A DNA stretch of 64,000 nt from Channa striata. Lineage: Eukaryota; Chordata; Actinopteri; Anabantiformes; Channidae. This document shows, one piece after another, positions 25,701 to 36,374 of this stretch; the stretch's first letter is position 1; the number at the start of each line of letters is the position of its first letter. The notes under the pieces are model-generated. The model worked only from the letters and a program-made list of their open reading frames with translations. It was not told the DNA's origin and searched no databases. Made by a program: the position numbers and the translations under genes. Location of the stretch: NCBI GenBank assembly GCA_033026295.1, contig CM065184.1, positions 3,511,001-3,575,000 on the forward strand. Direction: 5' to 3'.

Positions 25701-28700
25701 CAAAAAGCTGTTTGACTCACAATAAATTCTATACTGGGACAGCTGGAAATGAGCAGTAGAATAAAAAATATGTTTTGAATTTCTCTTCAGAAGGGAGTGG
25801 ACTGAGGTAAAGGACCCGTTTTTATCCGTGAAGCTCACTGTTGTTCCTGCCTTTCATGCATTCATTGCATTTCCAAATATGCTTCCACACTTAAAAGGCA
25901 GCTGCATGTGAGAAAGCGAGAGAAAGAGGAAGAAAGAAAATGAGTAAGATTAAGAGGGGAGGACAGAAATAGTTGAGGGTGTGTAGGCCTGACTCTGACC
26001 ACTGGCATGCATAAGGAAGCAGCCTCTATTCCACAGGCGGGTGGATGGTTTACAGACACTACAGAGTCCACAGCTCAGCAGCCCACATGCAAGTCCTCTG
26101 GCCTTCCCCACCCTCGGCTATTCTGGGCCTCTCTGCCACTGTGGTGGCTTTCACTCAGCAACCACACAAATAAAGCCGAAGAGAAAAAAATATGAGAAAA
26201 TGAAGCTTCGGGCGGAGAAGGAGGACATGCATTGTTTACTGCTTGTTTTGAGTTTATTATCTTGCCATCATTTGGTTTTTTAGCTGATTTACGGGCTGCG
26301 ACATCACCAAAACAAAGACTTCCGGCAGCAGTTTACAATATGTCACCAGCAATAGTGTTTAAAGGAGAAATCCTGTTCTTTCTGACGTGGATTATATTGC
26401 TGTTTTGAAGAAACAATATTGTAAATGGAAATCTAGCAAAACCTATGGATATAAAAACTTAATCATGAATGCTTGATGAAGAAAGTATTGCCCAACTTTG
26501 GCACCATTCATGTGTCCAATATGTCACACAGCATTTGTTGAAGTTTCCTTGGAGATTCTTATTTATAGGTCTGCAGAGTGTGTGAGTTTTTTTAAAAAAA
26601 TCTAATAACAATCTACATTCAGTGGGGCTTTTAATTTGAAATAAGCTAAATAATATAATGAAAATATATATCAGACTACTTGTTATACTTAAAAACTATG
26701 TTTATTTACAGTATACTCACCCAGTAACGAAGTTACATCCCACTCTAAAGTTTTGTCTTTGCCCAGGGGTTAAAAATCCCCAAAAGGTTCAAACTGTCAT
26801 CCAATGGTTGATGTATAATTTATGACAAATGTCATAAATGTAATAAACAAGGTAATTCAAAGTATCACAGAACAGTCTAACTCAGAGAACCAAAAAGCAG
26901 ACAGAAAGACACAAGACACAAGAGAGAAAAAGAGAAAAAACACACAACTTGCGTCTCAACATGCAAGCAAGACAGAGACAAACTTCAGGCTATTGTAATT
27001 CTTGGTCAGGCTGTAGTCCCACTGTATGGTCACCTTTGTTCTCGTGTCTTTTGTCTCCTTTGTTATAGTCACACAGTGGCTGGGCACCAGTGAGTGCTGT
27101 TTACTGATGAGGATGTTCAGTATCTTTGCAGCCAGTGTGCAATGACACCTCATGTTACATGATATCGAGCCACACCTCCCCCAAAATGTGACCAAGAAAG
27201 AGATGCACCGTACAACAACCAGTCAGTAAACTATTCTTTTGCACATTCATGATATATTACATTATTTCATTTTACACTTTAATCCTTGGCATTGAATAGT
27301 AACATAATGTTTCCCTGTAAGGCCTCTCTGGCTTTAAAAGCACAAGCCTGCGTTGAGCATTTCACTGTGTCATGGACAATAAAGCAGCTCCTCAACCTCC
27401 TCCTGAACTTTCCCTCTGCAGTTTATTTCATGATAATGACTTCACTTTTTGATTCTCTGAAGAGGCAGATCAGCTCAGCTTACAGGAAATTCCTCAATAA
27501 ATTACCTTCTGAACTGTACCTGCATTCCTGATATTTTATGCCGACTATTACACCATAAATGGGACATGTAACATCTTACAGCACTTGTAACATGGGACAG
27601 CCATACACATTCTTAATAGTAACGCTCCTTGTAAATAATGAATTTCCTTTATTTGCTCTTCACACACGTTTTCCCCCTTGAGAAATCATTAAACATTGAT
27701 CAAAAGAATATGAAGAAAGAACCAACAAATTCAGCTCCACTTTGAAGCGTATGGATGTTCTACAACCGTGTCTCCTGGGGCCACTACAGAAGCTTACGTG
27801 TTTCTTTAGTGAGGTGTAAGGTGCAACAGTTAGAAAAAGCCCAGCCTCAGCCTTTGATCTGTTATTTTAACGTCACAGGCTCTGGATGGCAGCGTTGATC
27901 TGCTGGTCGACAGTTAGGTTGAAATATCTTAACGAGATGGTGGAGTAACATGCTCTGCTAAGATAACGAACGCCATGAAGACACCTGCTAAACATGGCAC
28001 AACTTTTTGTGCATGTTAAGCATTAGAAAGCTGAGCAGAGTGTTTGTAGATTCTCAGTTTCCTATTATATTTGAAGGTACTCTATCTGAAATGTTGATTT
28101 CCCGTTCTTATGCTTATGGCATAGAAGAATAGCAACTCTAAGGGGAACAGTCTGATACAGTGGATCAAGAATAAATTATCACTTTGTGAATGTGATTGTA
28201 TTTAGTTTTTATTTTAAAATTTTTCGGCTGATTAATTTGGATTTGGGTGTTTCTATCGTGTCTTGGTGTTTCACACAAATCATCCTTTGAACCCTGACAT
28301 ACATTGAGCAGAGTCTTGTTTGGCAATAGACAATATCTGCTGTAATTATCACGTTCTGTTCTACCTGAGGGAAGCAGACATAATGTAACTACCCAGATAG
28401 ATGTGACTCAGTATTTCCTCACCCTCACATACACAAATGCAGTCTGGCTAACGTGTCTGGAGCTGTCAACATGAATCGCTGACTGTGTTTTAGAGCAGAT
28501 TATCTTGAGCTTTGGTTTATTCCACCCTGAGACACAAGGAGACTGGGTCGTTTCAGACTAGTGATGAAACTCCTGGTTTTATGGCACCATGGAGAACATG
28601 GTGAGGATTACAACGAGCATCACCTTGACGTATGGCATTCTGTGTCTATCTGGCCTATCTGTGCTCCTCACCCTCACTTCATCCACACTGTGGGTTTTTC

Positions 28701-29290
28701 AATCCGAATTCTTTAGGCGCCACCTGCTGGCTTTGCTCCACATGCAGCCACTCTGTTCTCAATGTGCACATTTTCGTTGGACTATATAGTAAGAAATTGT
28801 AAGGAGACAAATCATCAAGGTCACATGTATGGAAAGCAGGATTGCCTCAACATAAATTCTGTCAGATTGTTTTATTTCTAAGAAGAGATAAGTAGCTTGT
28901 GTGTTTACTCATTGGGGGGAGAGGACAGGGAGGATTGCTCAAAGTTCAAGGCCAGGACTCTGTTCGTGGTATTTTTTTGTTTGTTTTGTTAAGAAACATT
29001 GTAAACATAAAAAAACAGTCTAAATTTTTGGAAAAAGATGCAGAAAAGTTTAATTTCATAGAGTAGGACAGTGATTTCTCATGAAATCAGCCACAAGGTT
29101 ATGCAAGTAATGTGTATTTGCTTGGATCGTAATGCATTCATTAAGCCACAAAGTTGAAATCTTTAATGCAATCTAGACCTGCTTCCTCATTTTCCCAGCA
29201 TTTGTCAGTTTTCAGGGAGTCATATTGTGTAGTTAATGACAACCTTGTATGTTCAACATAAAAAATGTATAAATAAGAAATATAAATTAT
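22710..29290. other. non-coding DNA, no gene recognised
   Basis: AT-rich intergenic DNA. Small features are a 14-bp direct duplication (GTATTACGACATAT twice, about 23737-23764) and a GC-richer block with short inverted repeats at 24570-24735. No exon or RNA gene is supportable. Confidence 0.45.
24572..24735. repeat. cluster of short inverted repeats
   Basis: CAGACACATCC at 24627-24637 is matched by its exact complement GGATGTGTCTG at 24724-24734. GGCTAGTC occurs twice in direct orientation (about 24612 and 24711) with its complement GACTAGCC between them. ACCAGC-TCAAT-GCTGGT forms a small hairpin at about 24572. The function is unknown; it may be the decayed end of a DNA element. Confidence 0.4.
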
Positions 29291-29300
29291 TAATGCCCGA

Positions 29301-29347
29301 GGGGAAATTGCTTTCGTCCCGAGGGACAAAGCAGTCTAGATTTCCCC
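29301..29347. repeat. near-perfect hairpin (GGGGAAAT...ATTTCCCC)
   Basis: The stem pairs GGGGAAAT with ATTTCCCC, TGCTTT with AAAGCA, and TCCC with GGGA around a GA loop, with a bulge of six bases (GTCTAG) on one side. The 47-bp palindrome sits in very AT-rich DNA. Confidence 0.75.
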
Positions 29348-29534
29348 TGATCATTATATTAATTTTCTTAAGTGTGCTATCATGCATGCATTAAGGTCAA
29401 TAATGCTTTGCACAAACTTGTAAACATTATTATTTTATTATAGAATTTCTTTAAGGCTTTATTTTTTTAAGTTCTTTCCACACAAGCAGATTTTAACAAT
29501 GTGTGTATCCTTTTTTAAGTTTTAAGTTTTTTTG

Positions 29535-29600
29535 TTCTTTGTTCATATTGCTGCTGAATTACAAGCATTTCCCCACTGTGTGATCAATAAAGTCACCAAA
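29535..29600 (+). other. possible retroelement or transcript 3' end (GATCAATAAAGT)
   Basis: ATTTCCCCACTGTGTGATCAATAAAGT resembles the poly(A)-signal-bearing tails seen at the 3' ends of fish retroelements and transcripts. No body could be recognised upstream. Confidence 0.25.
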
Positions 29601-30106
29601 AGAGACAGGATTTATTTCAGTCTTTGCTCATGAACATTTGTAGGGCTTTTATATTGGTGATAAAAATAAACACGTTCTGGGAGGACCTAGAACAGCTTAG
29701 CACTTCCTGCCAGTCAACCAACATGTCCTACCACTGTTGTCAAGTCCATCAGCACCCAGCGATCGGCACAGGCTGCTCCAAGTCTGCTTCTTCTACTGTG
29801 AACATCATCCAGTCTGCTCCAGTCCTTGTCAATATCTTGCAGGGATCCTTTAAGGATTAGCCTGAACTGCTCAGGGCGACATATAAGGTGTAAAGCCCCC
29901 AAAGCCCTATGCAGGCCTAATTATCTCTCTCTAATGCTTCTGAACTACAGTCCCCAAGCACTCCTGAATTTGATCTGTCTAGCAATAAGCACTGGATGTC
30001 TGAAGAGACAGAGCTTTGCTGTGTCCCCTGAGCTTCTGAGGTACCATGACAAAGTGTCACCAATGTATGGTTCCCCGACGGTCCCTGTTCCCCTGACTCT
30101 CCCTTA

Positions 30107-30420
30107 GTCAGCTGATGTCTCCAGTGTTTCTGAGTCAGCTGATGCTTCTTGTGTTCTGAGTAAGCAGGTGACGCCAACATCTCCTGTGTCCACGAGTCAG
30201 CGGGTGACACCAACATCTCATGAGTCAGCTGATTCTCCCTGTGTTCCTGAGTCAGTCCAGTGGATGTCTCTTGTGTTCCTAAGTCAATTTTTTTTCTTTC
30301 TTACATCTCCTGTGGTTCACAGTCAGCAGGTACTACTGGCACCTCCTGCAGTCCATAGTTGTCAGGTTCTGCTGATGCCCCACCTGTTCCTGAACATTAG
30401 TTAGCAAGTCAGCAGGCCAT
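30107..30420. repeat. degenerate tandem repeat (AGTCAGCTGATG-TCTCCTGTGTTCCTG unit)
   Basis: About seven to nine units of 26-40 bp begin with AGTCAGCTGATG or AGTCAGCAGGTG variants and end in TCTCCTGTGTTCCTG or CTCATG variants. They are clearest from 30107 to 30290 and looser to 30420. An open frame through them (30168-30404) simply reflects the repeat. Confidence 0.6.
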
Positions 30421-31596
30421 TGTCTGCTGCTGCTGAGGTCAACACCATGGTTTGTCTTTGCAACTACTGCACGGAAGAAAGAATTTGGCCTTCACTTCTG
30501 GCCACCAGTTACATCTTTAGAGGAATACCAGTTTCCAGGTGCTCCACTGCCACAAGTCCAAACTCCTAAGTGACCTGATTCCTGGCATGGTGTTCCTGTG
30601 GTCCACTTCTTCCCATCCATCAGTACCAAAGTCATCAGCCCAGGGTCATTTCTACTCGATTTTTTTGCCCAGCACACAGTCTAAATGGTCAGCACTTATA
30701 AAACCCTTCAGCTTATCTGTACCCAGAGGACTTGACCCTGCTTCTCATTTACCCATTCACACAATCATGTAGGCACTCACTCACCAACTGCAGCTGGCCT
30801 GAACTCAGCAGGAGCAACTAAGTTTAGCTTCAGTGTCTCGCTAAAGGACAGTTCTGACAGGAGGAACTGGAAATAAATCCAACAGCTCTGGAATTGATGG
30901 ATGCAATCTGTACTTCCTGAGCCACAGTGTCTCCAGCCACCTCATGCACGTACGCTCACTTAATAAACAGTCTCTTCCATTTATATACCTGCCACTTCAG
31001 CTGAGTCGGTGCCAGATGGTTCACTTTGTTCATTTAGTGCTTTAGTGTCTCACTCAGTATGCATGTTACATTTTCTACTTATTTTTTTTGTTCTCTGCTT
31101 CTGTTCAGCCCTTGCCAGACCCATCTTTGAAGCCAGACGTTCTCCACATGTTTAAGTTCTTGTCTGCTCTTTTCCCTACTCTCCTGTCCTCTCAGCATAA
31201 AACCTTGGCTTGTGTTTTTAAAGAAGAGGAAAACCAAACTGTGGTCACTTTAAAAAACTCCAGCTTACATGAAAACAACTAATTGGCGTGGGTCAAACTA
31301 TCGTATCACCAGTTGGACCTCCACCAGTGTAGATCTAGATAACTTACAGTCATAGAGTCAATTTCAGGTTGTTAGTAGCAACTAAATCAACAGATCAAGA
31401 CTTAAATTGGTTTCTAGAAAAACCAAAAGGAATTTAAGGTGGGCCCATTTTAATTATTCTAGCATTGTTTTCTCACATAACCTAAAAACTGAACATCTGT
31501 CTCTAAAACTCAACGTGTACAATAAATCCAGATACAGTGCCAGAAAAAAAACTGCAGTAAATGTCCTGAATAACTATAAAGTGAAGTCAGCGTGAT
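30421..31596. other. non-coding DNA, no gene recognised
   Basis: The sequence is slightly richer in GC to 30.8 kb, possibly the continuation of the element that carries the 30.1-kb tandem repeat, but no protein similarity can be named. Confidence 0.4.
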
Positions 31597-31735
31597 TGGT
31601 TGTTCGTCTGTGTATGTCTTTCTGTTAGCTTTGAGATAGACTGGTGACCTGTCCATTTCTCATGACAGCTGGTTCCAGACCCCTGCGACCCTGAATACGA
31701 CAATTATCAAAGATAACGGATGGATGAATGAATAT
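31597..31735 (-). repeat. second copy of the common teleost dispersed repeat (opposite orientation)
   Basis: GATAGACTGGTGACCTGTCC, ATGACAGCTGGTTCCAGACC, CCTGCGACCCTGAATA and a GGATGGATGAATGAAT tail are the reverse complement of the head region of the repeat at 22408-22706. The copy is shortened and diverged. Confidence 0.65.
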
Positions 31736-31739
31736 ACAA

Positions 31740-33520
31740 CTAAAGTTCAGATCTGAAATTTATTTCAAATGCAACATGTTCTAGTAATAACTGTTTCTAT
31801 CAAGGTGTTTTCATATTTGTATGCTGTTCATGCAGTTTTGGTTTTCCTTTGTGAAGCACCCTGATGCAAGAACAGTAAATGCCTGCTTCTGAGATAGACA
31901 TCAGAGATAGACATTCCCCAATTCCTCAAAAAAGTTATAGTTGAGCGATACTGTGCCTTCTGTTACACAACCCATACCACATCTTTATGGCTGAATGAAT
32001 CTTTAAAATATCTATGATTAGGGAATGCAACAGTTGCAGAAGTTACTTTTGCTTCCCCTGACGCAGGCCTCCCGTGCACACGGGCAGAAAACTGTCCTAC
32101 AGTGGTGATATTGAACAACTAGACAATAACACTTTGTGATCTGTCAGCAAAGAACAAATAGTGATGCCATATTTTTCCTTGATTCCTTTCCCATGTATTC
32201 TTTGACATGGGTAATGGGCTTATTTCTGTGCACAAAAGCAAATCTGAGCAATGAGATAGGAGCGTGGGCAGACATATGGTGGGTGGATAAAATTACAGTG
32301 TTGACAGTTTCTGCTTATCTGCCGGCTTTGACCCGATGGGAGCACGGCCACGGCTGGATACGCCTCTCCTATCGACACATCTACGTCTACACAAACCCAG
32401 AGTCACTGGCCAAGCTTTTTCACACTGTCATGCGTTCTGGTTTCAGGTGGGCTTTTTGTTCCCTGTGCAGGCAGAATGCAGGCTGTGGGTTAAGCAACAA
32501 TTGTTTGCTCAGAGACCAGGGAAGAAACTGCACGTAGCAATCCCCACTTCAGACTTTGTGAGGGAACTCCCTGTTACCTCTGTATCCAAAGCAAGTGTGT
32601 CTTTGTAAAGAGACAGAGGCTGAAAGAAACTATTCAGAGTTCACGGACCACTGCCAAGTAAAATAAACATGATCCGTCCAGAAAGAGAACATTTATGTAA
32701 TAAATTCACCCTTGAAGTCATCAAAGTCATTTGTTTGTGTTTTTCAGATGAAAAGTATTAAATATGAACCTTCCAAAATATGACAAGAATGCTAAATTAC
32801 TATTGATACAAAAAATGTAAACACCACAAATACAGACAAAAAACATTACATGGATTATATAGATATGCATGTTTATTATGGAAAACCTGAAGTACATGAC
32901 TACTTCTCCTCCACATCCAATGCCATTTGTAACACTTGAATAAAATCCAGAAAGGACAGCTCCACACTCTGTGACTACGGGTCCAAGGTTGTTGTGATAA
33001 TACATGTGTTTAGTAACTTTTTAAATCCCAGTGCACATTCTGTCCCAGTTCACTGCAGGGAAAGACGGAGAGGAGCGAAACATACCGGTGAGTCTTTAAC
33101 TGAGCCTCTCATTAAAGAACAGTGATTCTGAGTAGCATAACATGCTGAAAATATATATCTATTTTCAAACATTTACACTACATTTGCCAGAAAATGATAC
33201 ACATAAAACAACTTCAAATGAGGCTCAAAGCTTTGTAGTTGGAATAAAACTTAACATATAACGATAGATGACACTTATTTCCACCTGTCTGTATGAAGCT
33301 ACATTACTATTACACACTACACTGATTTTTAGTTACGTGCTGTGATATGTGTTTCGTTAAAAATAATTATTCTTAATGAACGCTATCTCTGTTATTAAAA
33401 TATATTACCAATAGCAATACGAAGTAACAAATATAAAATACAAGGTACTCAGGTTTCACATTTAATATGAAACTGTTTGTAATTTAGTATTTATTTGAGG
33501 TAAGTGAAATTCATTGTCGG
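31740..33520. other. non-coding DNA upstream of rmdn2
   Basis: No gene is supported. A 133-codon plus-strand frame at 32136-32537 has no recognisable domain and is considered chance. Confidence 0.45.
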
Positions 33521-33640
33521 ATTTACGCCGATGAACCCCGGAACTCTTCAGTGCGGCACTTGGGCCCGCACGGAATGTTTTTACGGTTACATTTAAGTGT
33601 CAACTGAGGAGGCTACCTTAGCTTCACTTGCACAGTAAGA
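33520..33640 (+). promoter_or_regulatory. rmdn2: inferred rmdn2 promoter / non-coding first exon
   Basis: About eight CpG fall within 33525-33580 (GTCGGATTTACGCCGATG, CCCCGGAAC, GTGCGGCAC, CCCGCACGG) in otherwise CpG-poor DNA. The first coding exon of rmdn2 starts with a splice acceptor, so an untranslated exon must lie upstream, and this is the best candidate. A possible donor, CA|GTAAGA, lies near 33631. The start site itself is inferred. Confidence 0.35.
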
Positions 33641-33794
33641 TGTCTAGTATTATCAGTTTGGCTTTTTTGATATTAAAAAAAAAAGAATATCTTTACGTAA
33701 CGAGTTGACGTGGTTATGTATGATATATGAGCCGTTTAACTGTTTTGAATGACTTTGCTTTGAGTGTAAGTACAGGATTTGGGAGCTGGTGACT

Positions 33795-34025
33795 TTTAGC
33801 TAATGCTAGCAGAGAGGCTGCACTGACGGTTAACGTTAATTAGCTACCATAATTAGCTAGCTAATTGTGTTAATGAACTCTGGCACGTATATGCCATGTT
33901 GTAGACCACCTCGCACATTGAATTTCTCATCATGTTCAGAGTCTTAACTAAACTAAAGAGTTGATGTCTGGCTAACACAGTGGCTCACTGATTATATGCT
34001 AATCCAGTTAAGTTAACGTTACCTA
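33795..34025. promoter_or_regulatory. cluster of GCTAGC / TAACGTTA palindromes
   Basis: TAGCTAATGCTAGC near 33798, TAACGTTA at 33831-33838 followed by AATTAGCTAGCTAATT, and a second TAACGTTA at 34014-34021. I recall such palindromes being frequent just downstream of teleost transcription starts; here they lie 200-500 bp after the CpG patch and before the first coding exon of rmdn2. Confidence 0.35.
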
Positions 34026-34579
34026 GTTAATCTTGTTGTTTAGCCATTATTAACGGAGCTCCGTGTCAACAGTAGCATCTGTTTGCAGGCTGCTCGGTTA
34101 TAGCGTGTTTGCTGTAGCCCTTTATTTCTCCTGTGTTTGCTTGGGGAACAGGGGCGCATTTTCTAACTTTCACATGGTTGTGGCTATTTGGAAATCAGGA
34201 TCAGTGGCCTCTTCAGAGTATTTAAAAATGAATAGTATTAATAGTAATAAAGTATTTTTTATTTAACCATTTATTCATGAATGTATTTAATCAAATGCAG
34301 CTATTCCATAACCGTTTGGACCTAAACAGATGGGGTTGGAAATAAGTGGATGTTCCCAAAATTTTATAGAATGAAAACTGTATTAATAACAAGAAAAACA
34401 ACATAAACTCACAAATAGCAGCGGATTGGAAGTTGGCAACTTTAGCCTTTAGCCTATCAAACAGGCAACCAAAGGTTTTAAACAGATTAAGTGGACACAC
34501 ATTTAGATATGACATGTTTTGCTTTTTTGCCTCGGTTTAATTTGTCCTGTAAGTTTTATTCTTTTAAATTTTTCTGCAG

Positions 34580-35034
34580 GCTAGCAGAATGGCCCAGACA
34601 GACAACAAAGTGCTGGTTTTAGGAGCCTTGGCTGGAGTGGCTGGTATCAGTTTGGCTGTCGTGTGTTACCAAGGCTTTAGGTCAAGACGAAGAGGCTCAT
34701 GGCCAGGATTCTACCTCAACCGTACTAATGAACAAGGGAATGGTATCATGTTGGTGGATGGTCCAGGACTGCCCAGGGGCCAGGCTGAGGTGCTGGAGCG
34801 CCTTGAGGCCCTAATCCAGTGTGTGTCTGAATTAAAAGATGAGATGAAAGCATTGAAGAGTGCTCTGCCAACACTGCAGGACCAAGTCAGGGAAGAGTTG
34901 AGGGGAAGAGCTGAAATGCGTCGAACTAGCCCTCTACACAGGGCCACACCAACACGAAAGAAAAGGACTGCAGGCAACGTCACTGGGGCCAGAGCCGGTG
35001 GCCGGAGCTCAGAGGAGGCAGAGAGTGAGGGAGG
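34580..35034 (+). CDS. rmdn2: rmdn2 coding exon 1 (residues 1-148)
   Basis: Acceptor TTTTTCTGCAG ends at 34579; nine untranslated bases precede ATG at 34589. It encodes the membrane anchor, basic stretch, coiled coil and the start of the acidic linker (SSEEAESEGG). Donor GTGAGT starts at 35035; the exon ends two bases into codon 149, and reading on would hit a TGA at once. Confidence 0.93.
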
Positions 35035-36334
35035 GTGAGTACTTTTAAAGCTGAGACAGTCACCTTTCCAGTTTCTCAGCTTTTTTGAACAGATTTGGTT
35101 AGGAAGATTTGGCAATCACAAAGAGACTTCTACGACCCCTTTTTCTCACCCTGTCACAATGGCACATACAAACAAAATTTAAATGAAATCTTTGAGCCTG
35201 CCAATGACAGTGGAGCTGCTCAGTGGTTACAGGTGAGCCTGTGGTTTTACTGGAGAGCTTCTAGGTGGAAAGTGTGCAACAAAGTGAATGCGATTGGGGC
35301 ATTCTACCCTTGGAGTAATATGTCAGTCTATACACTATAACCCTACCTCAAATACTAAAATGATATTATTAAAATTGAACATAGCAAAAAACTGAAATGT
35401 TAAATTTACATTTTAGATCCTTTACCTTACAAGTCCGATTTATTATCCGGTATGTTGTATTTGCTTTAATTTTGTTTTGGTTGAGATGTAAAAATGTTTG
35501 TGTGTATGTTTAAAAATAATTGATAGCAGTGGCTTCAATAACTTTGAAATGGGAAAAGTCCGGATCCATCAGGAATCTTGACAAATTCAGTAAGTAAGAA
35601 AGACCTCGATCAGGGAGATAACTAGGAACCCAATAGTTACTCTAACAGATCTTCACAACTTTTCTGATAAGATGGGAGAACTTGGCAGAAGGATGAACAT
35701 CTGAGTTACTCTCTGCCAATCATACCTTTATGATAGAGTGGTAAGACTGAAATTGCAGCTGTTTGTCAAGCAACATTTTAACAAACCACAGCACATCTAT
35801 GTTTTGATGACACAAAGTCAGACTGTTTCAGAAGAGCTCTGAGCACTATTTCAATCAAAACAACACTGGAGTGGCTTCAGGGCAAGTCTCTGACCTTCTT
35901 CTTTTTCTGAGTGGCCTAACCAAAGCCCAGAATAAAACTACACAGAACATCTGTGGACAAACCTGAAGATGCCAGTTTATACACACGTTCCGTCTAGTCT
36001 GATGGAGTCTGAGAGAAACGGGATAAAATGCCAAAATCCAGGGGTACGATGCTTGTAGAAACAGAACCTAGAAGATTTAAAGCTATGATACAGTAGCTGG
36101 GAGACAGAGGATTCTATAAATAAAATATAAAACATCAAAGTGCAGAGTTACTGTACAAACCTAGACACAGTGCCACACAAAAAGCCTTGACAGTCAAGGT
36201 GAAAGTTCACACCCACTTCCTGATCAGCTTGTAAACTAAGCAATGATTGCACAGACATGACCTTTGATCATAGCCTGTATTTTGAACTGTTAACAATTAT
36301 TAATCGATTGTCTGTTGCTCAAATTGCATTATGC

Positions 36335-36374
<40 letters not shown>

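Noticed and set aside
32136..32537. 133-codon plus-strand open frame upstream of rmdn2
   Set aside because: No similarity recognised, no acceptor or donor at sensible places and no relation to the rmdn2 reading frame.
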